A stretch of DNA of 64,000 nucleotides from SZAS-79 sp963844255 (GCA_963844255.1 CAWJNP010000017.1:179602-243601); one strand, 5' to 3'. Numbered from the stretch's first letter, positions 1 to 9,032 are shown. The notes: generated from the sequence alone by a model not told the origin. Program-made: numbers and translations.

Positions 1-1417
1 CCGGAACCAGCAGTGACTGGCGCTGGAGCGCACCGGCATCCAGCGCATTGCGCATTTTTTCGTAGACGATGCGCTCGTGCGCGGCGTGCATGTCGACCAG
101 CACCAGGCCGGCCTCGTTCTGCGCGAGGATGTAGACGCCGTGCAGTTGTGCGAGCGCATAGCCCAGCGGCGGTGCGCCGGGCCTGGCGGTCTCCGGCAGC
201 CCGTCCGGCCGGGCGTACTGCATGGCCGGCGGTGCGGCGAGCGTGGCGCCTGCATTGGCACCGGCGCTTGCCCCTGTCCCCGCAAACAGCGACTGATAGG
301 CCGCCACCGGTTGTTCCACTCCGAGTCCCGGCTGGTAAGGACGGTAGGCCGGTCGCGGCGCGACGAATCCGTCGCCGGAAGGCGATGCAGCGCCAAGTTC
401 GGCAAACGCGACCGGCGCCTGGCCCGCGGCAGGGGAAAGCGCGCGTTTGACGGCATGGAAGATGAACTGGTGGATCGAGCGCGAATCGCGAAACCGCACT
501 TCGGTCTTGGCCGGGTGCACGTTGACATCCACGCCGCGCGGGTCGAGTTCGAGGAACAGCGCGTAGGCCGGCTGGCGATCGCCGTGCAGGACGTCGCTAT
601 AGGCCTCGCGCACCGCGTGCGAGAGCAGGCGGTCGCGCACAAAGCGGCCGTTGACGAAGAAGTACTGTGAATCGGCGCGGCTGCGCGCAGCCTGCGGCGC
701 GCCGGCAAATCCGCGCAGGGCGAGCGTGCCGGCTTCGGCCTCAAGCGCGTGGCTGGCTGCCGAAAACTCCTTGCCGAGGATCGCCGCGACGCGTTCGCCC
801 ACGGTCTGCACCCGGTAGTGCGCACTGACACGGCCGTTGTGTTTCAGGAGGAATGCGACATCGGGCCGCGCCAGCGCGATGCGCTGGAACACGTTCTCGC
901 AGTGGCCGAATTCCGTCGCTTCGGTGCGCAGGAACTTGCGCCGCGCCGGCGTATTGAAGTACAGGTCTGCGACCGTCAGCGTGGTGCCGGGCTGGCGGGC
1001 GGCGGGCTGGACCGGCTCGACGGTCGAACCGGTGCCTTCGGCCGCCAGCGTCCATGCATGCGGCGCGTCGTGCGTGCGCGAGGTGAGCGATACGCGTGCT
1101 ACCGCAGCGATCGACGCCAGTGCCTCTCCGCGGAAACCGAGCGATCCGACCGATTCCAGATCATCGAGCGAGCGTATCTTGCTCGTTGCGTGACGCGCCA
1201 AGGCAAGTCCAAAGTCCGCCTGCGCGATGCCAGAGCCGTCGTCCTCGACCTGGATGCGCGCAATTCCGCCGGCCTCGAGGCTGACCTGGATCTCGAGTGC
1301 GCCGGCATCCAGGCTGTTCTCGAGCAGTTCTTTCAGCACGGAGGCCGGTCGCTCGACCACTTCGCCCGCTGCGATCTGGCTGATCAGCAGGTCGGGGAGT
1401 ACCTGAATTTGACTCAT
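1..1417 (-). CDS. mutL: DNA mismatch repair protein MutL, 3' end outside window
   Basis: MutL couples mismatch recognition by MutS to strand incision. About 472 codons are visible and stay in one frame to base 1, so the C-terminus lies beyond the window. The GHKL ATPase domain shows the ENSLDAG helix near residue 37, DDGSG at about 59-63 and GFRGEA near 95. The transducer domain shows DVNVHPAKTEVRF from residue 297, and the dimerisation domain shows the VDMHAAHER motif near 441. The ATG at 1415-1417 follows TATACT by exactly six bases with no Shine-Dalgarno sequence, suggesting a leaderless message. mutL normally follows tsaE-amiC; here those genes are on the same strand, but three plus-strand genes lie between. 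Identity is very secure. Confidence 0.97.
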   Translation of the reverse strand, partial: MSQIQVLPDLLISQIAAGEVVERPASVLKELLENSLDAGALEIQVSLEAGGIARIQVEDDGSGIAQADFGLALARHATSKIRSLDDLESVGSLGFRGEALASIAAVARVSLTSRTHDAPHAWTLAAEGTGSTVEPVQPAARQPGTTLTVADLYFNTPARRKFLRTEATEFGHCENVFQRIALARPDVAFLLKHNGRVSAHYRVQTVGERVAAILGKEFSAASHALEAEAGTLALRGFAGAPQAARSRADSQYFFVNGRFVRDRLLSHAVREAYSDVLHGDRQPAYALFLELDPRGVDVNVHPAKTEVRFRDSRSIHQFIFHAVKRALSPAAGQAPVAFAELGAASPSGDGFVAPRPAYRPYQPGLGVEQPVAAYQSLFAGTGASAGANAGATLAAPPAMQYARPDGLPETARPGAPPLGYALAQLHGVYILAQNEAGLVLVDMHAAHERIVYEKMRNALDAGALQRQSLLVP

Positions 1418-1423
1418 GCGCAA

Positions 1424-1429
1424 AGTATA
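1424..1429 (-). promoter_or_regulatory. -10 box (TATACT) for leaderless mutL
   Basis: Read on the minus strand, TATACT is followed by six bases and then the mutL ATG, which places the transcription start on the A of the ATG. No Shine-Dalgarno sequence and no clear -35 are seen. Confidence 0.5.
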
Positions 1430-1489
1430 CCTGCCCGACTATGCATGCCCGCGCCGCCTCGCCATGCCGGACCAGAGCCCTGCAGCCAG

Positions 1490-1495
1490 TACAAT
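1490..1495 (+). promoter_or_regulatory. -10 box (TACAAT) for leaderless dedA
   Basis: TACAAT, then CGCAGC, then the dedA ATG at 1502. The exact six-base gap matches that of mutL, queG, sseA, dxs, folE2 and the antiporter gene. Confidence 0.5.
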
Positions 1496-1501
1496 CGCAG
1501 C

Positions 1502-2161
1502 ATGGAACTCATTGCATTTGCCTGGGATTTTCTCATCCACCTCGACCACCATCTCGCAGCGTTTCTGGCCCAGTACGGCACCTGGGTGTACGCGCTGCTC
1601 TTCATGATCGTCTTCTGTGAAACCGGCTTCGTGGTGACGCCGTTTCTGCCCGGCGATTCGCTGTTGTTCGTCGTCGGTGCGCTGGCGGCCACCGGAGGCC
1701 TGTCGATCGAACTCGTGATCGTTCTGCTGGTGTCGGCCGCGCTGCTCGGGGACAACACCAATTACTGGGCCGGCCGATGGCTGGGGCCGCGGGTCTTTCG
1801 CTGGGAGGACTCGATGTTCTTCAGTCGCAAGCACCTTGAGCAGACCCATGCGTTCTACGAGAAGCACGGCGGCAAGACCATCGTGATCGCGCGGTTCATG
1901 CCCTTCGTTCGCACCTTCGCGCCCTTCGTCGCAGGCATCGGGCGCATGCCGTATCCACGCTATATCGCGTTCTGCATCGGCGGTGCGCTGCTCTGGGTGA
2001 TATCGCTGACCATGCTGGGCTACTTCTTCGGCAATATTCCCGTGGTGAAACGCAACCTCACCCCGGTCATCTTCGGGATCATCGGCCTCTCGCTCCTGCC
2101 GATGGTGTTCAGCTACCTGAAGTCCAGGCGTGCCGCGCGTCCGCAGCTTCCCGCCGGTTGA
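1502..2161 (+). CDS. DedA family integral membrane protein
   Basis: A 219-residue polytopic inner-membrane protein of the DedA/SNARE-associated (PF09335) family. Some members translocate undecaprenyl phosphate or phospholipids and support envelope homeostasis; the substrate here cannot be told. Visible signs are the family length, PFLPGD at about 46-51, GDNTNYWAGRWLG near 87, an amphipathic stretch with FMPFVRTFAPFVAG, and several hydrophobic segments. I chose the ATG at 1502 because the family alignment starts there and a TACAAT box precedes it by six bases; longer in-frame extensions overlap mutL antisense. The 3' end overlaps the next gene by 32 bases. Confidence 0.9.
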   Translation: MELIAFAWDFLIHLDHHLAAFLAQYGTWVYALLFMIVFCETGFVVTPFLPGDSLLFVVGALAATGGLSIELVIVLLVSAALLGDNTNYWAGRWLGPRVFRWEDSMFFSRKHLEQTHAFYEKHGGKTIVIARFMPFVRTFAPFVAGIGRMPYPRYIAFCIGGALLWVISLTMLGYFFGNIPVVKRNLTPVIFGIIGLSLLPMVFSYLKSRRAARPQLPAG

Positions 2162-2642
2162 GAATTCGCGCGCCCGGATCCTGATCCTGGGCAGCATGCC
2201 GGGCCTTGCATCGCTGCGGGCCGGGCAGTATTACGCGCATCCGCAAAACCAGTTCTGGCCGATCGTCTGTGGATTGCTGGGCTTCTCCGAGGTGCCGGCC
2301 TATGCAGCGCGCGTGCGTCTGCTACTGGCGAACCGGATCGCCTTGTGGGACGTGCTTGAGTCCTGCGTGCGCGAAGGCAGCCTGGATTCGGCGATCAGGG
2401 ATCGAACGGTGGAGGTAAATGATTTTCCGGCGTTCTTCCGCGCTCATCCCGATGTCTCCCGGGTACTGTTCAACGGCGCAAAGGCCGAAGCCGCGTGGCG
2501 AAGCAAGGTGCTGCCCGCGCTGGGCACGGTGCACGCGGGCCTCGAGACCCTGCGCCTGCCCTCGACCAGTCCGGCGCATGCGGCCCTCGGACTCGCGCAG
2601 AAGCGCCGCGCATGGAAGGCTGGATTGGCATTGAATGTTTAA
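2130..2642 (+). CDS. DNA-deoxyinosine glycosylase (uracil-DNA glycosylase superfamily)
   Basis: This 170-residue protein fits the hypoxanthine-DNA glycosylase branch of the UDG superfamily, which removes deaminated bases from DNA. It has the N-terminal FPPV...RILILGSMPG motif (about residues 8-25), the AHPQNQFWPI substrate-pocket segment near 36-45 and a C-terminal LPSTSPAHA motif. The start is a GTG inside the end of dedA, a 32-base overlap that suggests co-transcription. The window thus holds two repair genes, this one and mutL, on opposite strands around dedA. Family assignment is confident; exact base specificity is inferred. Confidence 0.88.
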   Translation: MPRVRSFPPVENSRARILILGSMPGLASLRAGQYYAHPQNQFWPIVCGLLGFSEVPAYAARVRLLLANRIALWDVLESCVREGSLDSAIRDRTVEVNDFPAFFRAHPDVSRVLFNGAKAEAAWRSKVLPALGTVHAGLETLRLPSTSPAHAALGLAQKRRAWKAGLALNV

Positions 2643-2690
2643 CTTTTAAAATACAAACCCGTTGTCTGCTGTGGCTTGCGTGTCAGTTTG

Positions 2691-2708
2691 TGTATCGGTA
2701 TCGATACA
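2691..2708. repeat. 18-bp dyad element, copy A
   Basis: TGTATCGGTATCGATACA: seven-base arms TGTATCG/CGATACA around GTAT. It lies 50 bases before the glcG-like ATG, a plausible operator position. A perfect inverted copy is at 14629-14646, and both are preceded by a CAGTYTG-like flank in the same relative orientation. Confidence 0.6.
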
Positions 2709-2758
2709 GGGTCGAGGTGAGATTGCGGTCCGGCGCCCAATTGTGCACACTGCCTGAC

Positions 2759-3259
2759 ATGAAGAATCCCACGCCCCTGATATTCGCGGCTGCGCTGTTC
2801 GCGGCCACATCCGTGACGCACGCCGAGGATGCGACGTTCCAGGTGAAAATGCTCACGCCCGAAACCGCGCTTGCCGCCGCCCGGGGCGCACTGGAGCACT
2901 GCCGCAAGGCGGGCTATCAGGTCGCGGTGGCGGTCGTCGACCGCTCGGGCCTCACCCAGGTCGTCCTGCGCGACCGGTTCGCCGGGGCGCATACGGTCCA
3001 GGTCGCCACCGACAAGGCATGGACGTCGGCAAGTTTCCGGATTCCCACGGCCGCTCTGGCGCATGAGACCGCTTCGGACAAGCCGATGAGCGGACTGCGC
3101 GGCACGCCGCGTGTGCTCCCCGCGGGTGGCGGGCTGCCGGTCGAAGCGGGCGGTTTTCATTTCGGCGGCATCGGTGTTTCCGGCGCGCCCGGCGGAGAGG
3201 CCGACGAAGCCTGCGCGAAGGCGGGCATCAAGGCGGTCGCCGATTCGCTCGAATTCTGA
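2759..3259 (+). CDS. GlcG/HbpS family secreted protein
   Basis: A 166-residue protein with a signal peptide (MKNPTPLIFAAALFAATSVTHA, cleaved about residue 22) and one GlcG/HbpS (haem-degrading) domain. Typical features are LTPETALAAARGALEHC, VAVAVVDRSG, a central DKAWTSASFR segment and the closing GGIGVSGAPGGEADEACA motif. Such proteins bind haem or cofactors, or accompany glycolate and aromatic catabolic operons; here there is no diagnostic neighbour. The ATG at 2759 is chosen for the signal peptide. The 18-bp dyad at 2691-2708 may be its operator. The function is not known from sequence. Confidence 0.85.
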   Translation: MKNPTPLIFAAALFAATSVTHAEDATFQVKMLTPETALAAARGALEHCRKAGYQVAVAVVDRSGLTQVVLRDRFAGAHTVQVATDKAWTSASFRIPTAALAHETASDKPMSGLRGTPRVLPAGGGLPVEAGGFHFGGIGVSGAPGGEADEACAKAGIKAVADSLEF

Positions 3260-3263
3260 GGTT

Positions 3264-4538
3264 CTAGTTCTGCGCGAGCGGTGATTGCGGCCGTGGCGGG
3301 TTCTTGGCGAAGTAGCGCCGGATGCCGTTCAGGATCGCGCGTGCGAGCTTGTCCTGGTAGGCCTCGTCGTTCAGGCGCATTTCTTCCTCGGGGTTGCTGA
3401 TGAATGCCGTCTCCACGAGGATCGACGGAACGTCCGGCGACTTGAGCACGGCGAAGCTCGCCTGTTCGACGCGCGCCTTGTGCAGGGTGTTGATCGCGCC
3501 GAGCTCCGAGAGCACCTGGCGGCCGAGCTTGATGCTGTCGCTGATGGTCGCGGTCTGCGAGAGGTCGAGCAGCGTCTGCGCGAGGTAGCGGTCTTTCACG
3601 TCGAGGTTCACGCCGCCGATGAGGTCGGCATCGTTCTCCTTTTTCGCCAGCCAGCGCGCGGCTTCCGAGGTCGCGCGCCGCTCCGAGAGTGCGAACACAG
3701 AAGATCCGCGCGCATGCGGTTTGACGAAGGCGTCCGCATGGATCGAAACGAACAGGTCCGCCTTGACCCTTCGTGCCTTCTGCACACGGGTTGCCAGGGG
3801 CAGGTAGAAATCGCCGTCGCGCGTCATGACAACGCGAAAGCCCGGTTCCGCTTCCATCATGGCTTTCAGGCGCCGCGCGATGCTCAGCGTGACATCCTTC
3901 TCCTGGCTGCCGCGGCGGCCGCGCGCCCCGGGGTCTTCGCCGCCGTGCCCGGCATCGATCACGATGGTGGCCAGCCGTGCGACCTGCGCGCGGTCCTCGG
4001 TTGGCGCTGGGGAAGGTGCGGGCGCCTGCGCATTCACCTTTCCCGCCGGCGGCGCGGCGGCCGGGGCAGAGGACTGGCGCGACGCGTCGCTTTCGATGAG
4101 GGCCAGCAGCGGGTCGGGTTCCACCGCCGGATAGATGTCGAGCACCAGCCGATAGCCGTAATCGGCGACCGGTTTCAGTACGAAGGCCTGCGCCTTGACC
4201 GCGCTTTTCAGGTCGAGCACCACGCGCGTCACGCCGGGCCGGTTGGGTCCGACGCGCAGTCGTTCGATATACGGGTCCTCGCCCGTCACCTTGTTGTTGA
4301 GGTCCGCGAGGACCGCGCTCATTTCTATGTTCTGCAGGTCGAGCACCAGGCGGCCCGGATTGTCGATCGAGAACAGCGTGTAGCGGATTTCGCCTTTCGA
4401 TTCCAGCGTGACGCGGGTGTAATCCTTCGCGGGCCAGATGCGTGTGCCGACGATCTGGTCGAACGCAAGCGCGCTCGAGGGGATCGACAGGAACGCGGTC
4501 AGGAAGACAGCAAGGAGGCGATGGCCGAACGCCGCCAA
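3264..4538 (-). CDS. amiC: N-acetylmuramoyl-L-alanine amidase (AmiC type)
   Basis: A periplasmic zinc amidase that splits septal peptidoglycan during daughter-cell separation. It has an N-terminal signal peptide (LLAVFLTAFLSIPSSALA), an AMIN domain (about residues 30-130), a proline/alanine-rich linker, and an Amidase_3 domain with zinc and catalytic motifs DAGHGGEDPGA, SIHADAF and VETAFISNPEEE. No ATG sits in front of the signal peptide; the TTG at 4536-4538 gives a good secretory leader and overlaps the tsaE end by 40 bases, as usual for this pair. Longer in-frame extension runs antisense-free into tsaE and is unlikely to be translated. The start is therefore moderately certain; identity is very secure. 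Confidence 0.93.
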   Translation of the reverse strand: MAAFGHRLLAVFLTAFLSIPSSALAFDQIVGTRIWPAKDYTRVTLESKGEIRYTLFSIDNPGRLVLDLQNIEMSAVLADLNNKVTGEDPYIERLRVGPNRPGVTRVVLDLKSAVKAQAFVLKPVADYGYRLVLDIYPAVEPDPLLALIESDASRQSSAPAAAPPAGKVNAQAPAPSPAPTEDRAQVARLATIVIDAGHGGEDPGARGRRGSQEKDVTLSIARRLKAMMEAEPGFRVVMTRDGDFYLPLATRVQKARRVKADLFVSIHADAFVKPHARGSSVFALSERRATSEAARWLAKKENDADLIGGVNLDVKDRYLAQTLLDLSQTATISDSIKLGRQVLSELGAINTLHKARVEQASFAVLKSPDVPSILVETAFISNPEEEMRLNDEAYQDKLARAILNGIRRYFAKNPPRPQSPLAQN

Positions 4539-5017
4539 TCCCGGCCGGCGTCGCTGTGTGTTGCGAAGCTCGCGCGACGACCTTCCGAGGCAGGTGTGGC
4601 CGCGTGTTCCAGCGTGATGTGCAGGTCCGGAGGCGCAAGGAGTCCCGCAGCCTTCTCCGGCCATTCGACAATGCAAACAGACTCCGGGTTGAAGTGTTCC
4701 CGGAAACCCGAGCTCACCCATTCCGCATGATCCTTGAATCGATAAAAATCAAAGTGATACAAGTTTAACCGAGAAACAGCATAAACTTCAACCAGCGCGT
4801 AGGTCGGGCTTTTGACCCGACCGGTCCAGCCCAGCGCCCGCAGCAGGCCACGGACCAGCGTCGTCTTGCCCGCGCCGAGGTCACCGGACAGGAACAGCAC
4901 GCGGCCGGGCAGGGCGCCGCCGGCCAATGCCGCGCCTAGGGCGAGCGTCGCCGATTCGGTTGCCAGCGGAAGCCGCGATGGTTTCGGGGGTGTACTTTGG
5001 ATCGAATCGTTGGTCAC
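4499..5017 (-). CDS. tsaE: tRNA threonylcarbamoyladenosine biosynthesis ATPase TsaE
   Basis: TsaE is the ATPase of the TsaB-TsaD-TsaE complex that installs t6A at position 37 of ANN-decoding tRNAs. The 172-residue protein has the Walker A loop GDLGAGKTT at 45-53, SPTYALVEVY near 70, the LYHFDFYR segment and VEWPEKA. The start is GTG at 5015-5017. It overlaps amiC by 40 bases and is divergent from queG, 49 bases away. This arrangement is common in Burkholderiales. Confidence 0.95.
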   Translation of the reverse strand: MTNDSIQSTPPKPSRLPLATESATLALGAALAGGALPGRVLFLSGDLGAGKTTLVRGLLRALGWTGRVKSPTYALVEVYAVSRLNLYHFDFYRFKDHAEWVSSGFREHFNPESVCIVEWPEKAAGLLAPPDLHITLEHAATPASEGRRASFATHSDAGRDWRRSAIASLLSS

Positions 5018-5054
5018 GGTTTCGTGGTGGATGAGGTTGCGATCGTCAGGTTGC

Positions 5055-5060
5055 TAAGAT
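5055..5060 (+). promoter_or_regulatory. -10 box (TAAGAT) for leaderless queG
   Basis: TAAGAT, then GGGGCA, then the queG ATG at 5067: the same six-base spacing as at six other genes. The GGGG could also act as a weak ribosome-binding site. Confidence 0.4.
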
Positions 5061-5066
5061 GGGGCA

Positions 5067-6125
5067 ATGCTGAAATCCGGTTACGACGTTGCGAGCCTGG
5101 CACGGTCCATCAAGGCCTGGGGCCGCGAGTTCGGCTTTCAGAACGTGGGAATTGCCGATACCGATCTGTCGAGCGCGGAAACGCACCTGGCCACGTGGCT
5201 CGACAAGGGATGGCATGGCGAGATGGATTATATGGCACGCCATGGAACGCGCCGCACCCGCCCGGCGGAGCTGGTCCCCGGCACCCTGCGCGTGATTGCC
5301 TGCCGCATGAACTACGCGGCAGACCTGGAGGACGGCTGGGCGGCGCTTGCGGATGGCGAACGCGCGTATGTCGCGCGCTATGCGCGCGGCCGCGATTATC
5401 ACAAGGTCCTGCGCAGCCGCTTGCAGCGGCTTGCCGACCGGATCGCGGATGAGGTCGGCGATTTCGGCCATCGCGTGTTCACCGATTCGGCGCCGGTGAT
5501 GGAAGTCGAACTTGCCGCCGAAGGCCGGCCTCGGCTGGCGCGGCAAGCACACGCTGCTGCTCACGCGCGAAGCGGGGTCGTACTTCTTTCTCGGCGAGAT
5601 CTACACCGACCTTCCGCTGCCGGTGGACGCGCCGGCAGCGAATCACTGCGGCAGCTGCACGAAATGCATCGAGCTCTGCCCCACGCAGGCGATCCGCGGC
5701 CCGTACAGCCTCGACGCGCGGCGCTGCATCTCCTACCTCACGATCGAGCTCAAGGGTTCGATCCCGGTCGAGTTGCGGCCCGCTGATCGGCAACCGCGTG
5801 TACGGCTGCGACGACTGCCAGCTCGCCTGTCCGTGGAACAGCTTCGCGCAGGTCAGCGAGGAACCGGACTTCGCCGTGCGCAACGGCCTCGATGCGGTGC
5901 GGCTCGTGGAGTTGTTCGCCTGGAGCGAAGCGCAGTTCGATGCGCGCATGGCGGGCTCGCGCGATCCGCCGCATCGGCTACGAGCGCTGGCTGCGCAATC
6001 TCGCCGTGGGGCTCGGAAATGCGCCAGAATCGAAGGAAATAACCGCCGCGCTGCGCGAGCGCGCCGATCACCCCTCGGCGCTGGTGCGCGAACACGTGGC
6101 CTGGGCACTGGAGCACAAGCGATGA
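5067..6125 (+). CDS. queG: Epoxyqueuosine reductase QueG, frame broken three times
   Basis: QueG reduces epoxyqueuosine to queuosine in tRNA with cobalamin and two [4Fe-4S] clusters. The reading starts at 5067 (LKSGYDVASLARSIKAWG), shifts near 5517 into the frame with the first cluster motif CGSCTKCIELCP, shifts again near 5780 into VYGCDDCQLACPWNSF, and a third time near 5952 into a HEAT-like C-terminus ending VREHVAWALEHKR. Total length fits an intact family member. At the first break one extra G in GCCGCC(G)AAGGCC explains the shift. All domains are preserved, so sequencing error is far likelier than decay. The stop overlaps the next ATG (ATGA). Confidence 0.9.
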
Positions 6126-7036
6126 GCGAAGAGACCAACACGTGGGCACCGGACGGGCAGTTGCCCGGCTACGAATCGATGACCCTGGCGTTTGCGCCGG
6201 ACTACGACGGGATGGTGGTCGCCACGCTGGTGCGCAAGGCGGGGCCCAGGCAGGCGCGTGCGGTGCTCTACGTGCACGGCTTCATCGACTATTTTTTCCA
6301 GTCGCACATGGGGGATCGATTCGAGACCGAAGGCTGGTCGTTCTATGCCGTCGACCTGAGAAAGCACGGCCGTTCCCTGCTCGCAGGACAGCACCCCTGT
6401 TTCTGCAAGCGCATCGACGAATACTTCGCCGACCTCACCCGGTCGATCGACCTCGTCACGGCCGAAGTGGATGGCCAGCTGTTGCTCGCGGGGCATTCGA
6501 CGGGTGGGCTGGTCGCGTCCCTCTACGCCGACGCGGGCGAGCGCAGGGAGCGCATCTCGGCGCTCTGGCTCAACAGTCCGTTTTTCGAGTTCAACGTGCC
6601 CGCGGGCGACCGGTTCAAACTGGGCATCGCGGCGGCCACCGGCATGGTCTTTCCGTTCCTGACCGATCCCAAGGGGCTGTTGCCTGACTACCCGAAGAGC
6701 CTGCACAAGGACTATCAGGGCGAATGGGATTTCGACCTGAAGCTCAAACCGATCAAGGGCTTTCCGCTCCACTTCGGCTGGATGGGTGCCGTGCTCGCGG
6801 CGCATGACAAGGTGCACGCCGGATTGTCGATCCGGTGTCCGGTGCTGGTGATGCACTCGGACGAGGCCGACATCGTGCTCGGCTGGCGCGGTATCGTGAA
6901 ATGGAGTCCCGGCCTGGGGCGGGACGTGACGCTGGAGAAATTTCCGGGCGCGCTGCACGACCTGGTGCTGTCGCGCGCGGAGATCCGCGAAGAGGTGTTC
7001 GAGCGCCTCTTCGCGTGGCTCAGTCGGCTCCCGTAG
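6122..7036 (+). CDS. Alpha/beta hydrolase, lysophospholipase-like
   Basis: A 304-residue serine hydrolase of the Hydrolase_4/monoacylglycerol-lipase type. The nucleophile elbow is GHSTGG at 124-129 (Ser126). The oxyanion-side motif is LYVHGFIDYFF near 49-59, and VDLRKHGRS near 78 is typical of lysophospholipases. The C-terminal acid and histidine are probably in VLVMHSDEADIVLGW and PGALHDLVLS. There is no signal peptide. Its ATG overlaps the queG stop, so it is likely translated with queG. The substrate is not predictable. Confidence 0.85.
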   Translation: MSEETNTWAPDGQLPGYESMTLAFAPDYDGMVVATLVRKAGPRQARAVLYVHGFIDYFFQSHMGDRFETEGWSFYAVDLRKHGRSLLAGQHPCFCKRIDEYFADLTRSIDLVTAEVDGQLLLAGHSTGGLVASLYADAGERRERISALWLNSPFFEFNVPAGDRFKLGIAAATGMVFPFLTDPKGLLPDYPKSLHKDYQGEWDFDLKLKPIKGFPLHFGWMGAVLAAHDKVHAGLSIRCPVLVMHSDEADIVLGWRGIVKWSPGLGRDVTLEKFPGALHDLVLSRAEIREEVFERLFAWLSRLP

Positions 7037-7868
7037 CCACCGGTCTCGACGGGTCCGCGCACCACTCGCTCCACGACCCCGGATAGAGGCGCGAGCCCGC
7101 CAGCCCGGCGATTTCCATCGCGAGGATGTTGTGGCAGGCGGATACGCCCGAGCCGCACTGGTGGACGATCTGTTTCGGCGCGCGGTTGCCAAGCAGCTGC
7201 GCATAGTCCTTCGCGAGCGTGTCTGCGGATTTGAAGCTGCCGTCCTTGGCGAGGTTCTCGCCGAACGGCCGGTTCAATGCGCCCGGGATATGGCCGCCGA
7301 CCGGGTCGATGACCTCGCCGACGCCCGCAAAACGCCCTGCAGCGCGCGCGTCGAGGACGGTGACCTCGGGCTTGCCGAGGTTGGCCAGCACGAACGCGGC
7401 ATCGACATGCATCGTGCGCGGGGCGCCGCGGTAGGTTGTCGGCGCATAGTGGGGCACTTCAGCCGTGATCGGCCGGCCTTCCTTTTCCCACTTCGGGAAG
7501 CCGCCATCGAGCACGGCGACGCTGTAATGACCCATCCAGCGCAGCATCCACCACAGTCGCGAGGCGTAAACGCCGCCGGAGGAATCGTAGGCGACGATCT
7601 GCTGGTTGGGCCGGATGCCCCATTCGCCCAGCGTGACCATGAAATCGCCGGGGTCGGGCAGCGGGTGCCGGCCGTTGCTGCCGGTCTTTTCCCCGGACAG
7701 GTCGTGTTCCAGGTTGATGAAGCTCGCGCCGGCAATATGGCCCTCGGCGTACTGCTGCCGGCCGATGGCGTGGTCCATGAGGTCGTGACGAACGTCGAAG
7801 ATGCGCCAGTCGGAATCGTCGAGATTCTTCGCCAGCGTTGCGGTGTCTAGGAGTAGTCGGTAGGCCAT
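7020..7868 (-). CDS. sseA: 3-mercaptopyruvate/thiosulfate sulfurtransferase
   Basis: A two-domain rhodanese of 282 residues. The N-terminal domain (about 1-140) is inactive. The second carries the persulfide cysteine in HQCGSGVSACHN near residue 236; CGSGVSA is the loop of 3-mercaptopyruvate sulfurtransferases, which transfer sulfur to thiols or cyanide. YDSSGGVYASRLWWMLRWMGH in the first domain is typical. The 3' end overlaps the convergent hydrolase gene by 17 bases. The ATG follows TAAAAT by six bases with no Shine-Dalgarno sequence, so the transcript is probably leaderless. Confidence 0.92.
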   Translation of the reverse strand: MAYRLLLDTATLAKNLDDSDWRIFDVRHDLMDHAIGRQQYAEGHIAGASFINLEHDLSGEKTGSNGRHPLPDPGDFMVTLGEWGIRPNQQIVAYDSSGGVYASRLWWMLRWMGHYSVAVLDGGFPKWEKEGRPITAEVPHYAPTTYRGAPRTMHVDAAFVLANLGKPEVTVLDARAAGRFAGVGEVIDPVGGHIPGALNRPFGENLAKDGSFKSADTLAKDYAQLLGNRAPKQIVHQCGSGVSACHNILAMEIAGLAGSRLYPGSWSEWCADPSRPVATGAD

Positions 7869-7874
7869 GCCTGC

Positions 7875-7880
7875 ATTTTA
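7875..7880 (-). promoter_or_regulatory. -10 box (TAAAAT) for leaderless sseA
   Basis: On the minus strand TAAAAT, then GCAGGC, then the sseA ATG at 7866-7868, the same exact spacing as at mutL and dedA. Confidence 0.5.
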
Positions 7881-7918
7881 CAGGATGTCCCGCCGGATCA
7901 CGCCGCGTACGCTGCGAT

Positions 7919-9032
7919 CTACGCCGGCAGCTTCAATTGTTTGCGCAGGTACTCGTGGAAATGCACCAGTGCGTCTTCCATCGGCGACTGGTAGGGCCCG
8001 GCCTCGTTGAGGCCCTGCGCGTGCAGCGCCCTGCGGCCACGATCCATTCGGGTGCAGATCTCGCCGTCCTCAATCGCGGTCTCGACGTAGGCGGCCTGTT
8101 CGGCCTCGACGAACTCGCGCTCGAACAGCGCGATGTCCTCGGGGTAGTAGAACTCGACGATGTTGGTGGTCAGCGTCGGCGAGCGCGGGATGACGCGCGA
8201 CACCACCAGCACGTTCGGGTACCACTCCAGCATCAGGCCGGGAAAATAAGTGAGCCAGAGCGCTCCGTACTTCGGTTCGCGACCGCCGAGATAGCCAAGG
8301 CAGGCCTTGTGCCAGCGCTCGTACACCGGCGTGCCCGGGCGTCCCAGCCCGGCCTTCGGTCCGACGATCTGCAGCGAGATAGTGCTCGTCCGATTCGAGG
8401 CGGAAATTCTCGCAGTCGGTGAAGTTGCCCAGGCCCGGATGGAAGGGGTCGACGTGGTAGACCTCGAGGTACACCTCGATGAAGGTCTTCCAGTTGATCG
8501 GGTAGTCGTCGATGCGCACGCGGTCGAGCACATAGCCGGAGAAGTCGAAGTCCGCGGCGAGTGAAAGGCCGGCGAGGTCGGCATGCGGATCGCGTGGCCC
8601 GGCGAACTGAAGTCCCTTCCAGTCGGTCAGCGGGGTGGAATGCAGCCGCACGGCGGGATTTTCGGGAAAGTGCGGCGCGCCGAGCAGGTCGCCCTTGAGG
8701 TCGTAGGTCCAGCGATGCAGCGGGCAGACGATGTTTTCCGTATTGCCGCTGCCTTCGAGCATGATCGCCTGGCGGTGCCGGCAGATGTTCGAGAGCAGTT
8801 CGATCCCGCCCGGGGCCGCAGCGTTGCGCACCAGTACCTGCGCGTGGTCGGTCCATTCGAGGCTGCGGAAATCGCCCGCGTTCGGCACCATCAGTTCGTG
8901 GCCCACATAGTTGGGCCCGGCGTCGAACAGCAGCTTCTTCTCGAGGGCGAAGATTTCCGGGTCTAGGTACCATGAGACAGGCAGCTGTGCGCTCGATGGC
9001 TTGAGGCGGCCTAGGCTCGCGATATCGGACAT
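7919..9032 (-). CDS. Rieske aromatic ring-hydroxylating oxygenase, alpha subunit; one frame break
   Basis: About 371 residues once a break near 8375 is repaired. The Rieske [2Fe-2S] ligands are Cys84-x-His86 (CRHRQAI) and Cys103-x2-His106 (CPLHRW). The non-heme iron site is in EVYLEVYHVDPFHPGLGNF. The shifted second half (IVGPKAGLGRPG onward) completes the catalytic domain and ends at 7919. The substrate is unknown; no ferredoxin or beta subunit is adjacent. An oxygenase of this type upstream of xseB-ispA-dxs is a recurrent Burkholderiales arrangement. GAGG lies nine bases before the ATG, so this gene, unlike several neighbours, has a normal ribosome-binding site. Confidence 0.88.

Noticed and set aside
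5067..6125. Programmed frameshifting or pseudogene in queG and similar genes
   Set aside because: No slippery sequence or stem is seen at the breaks, several unrelated essential genes share the pattern, and a single extra base usually explains it; read error is simpler.
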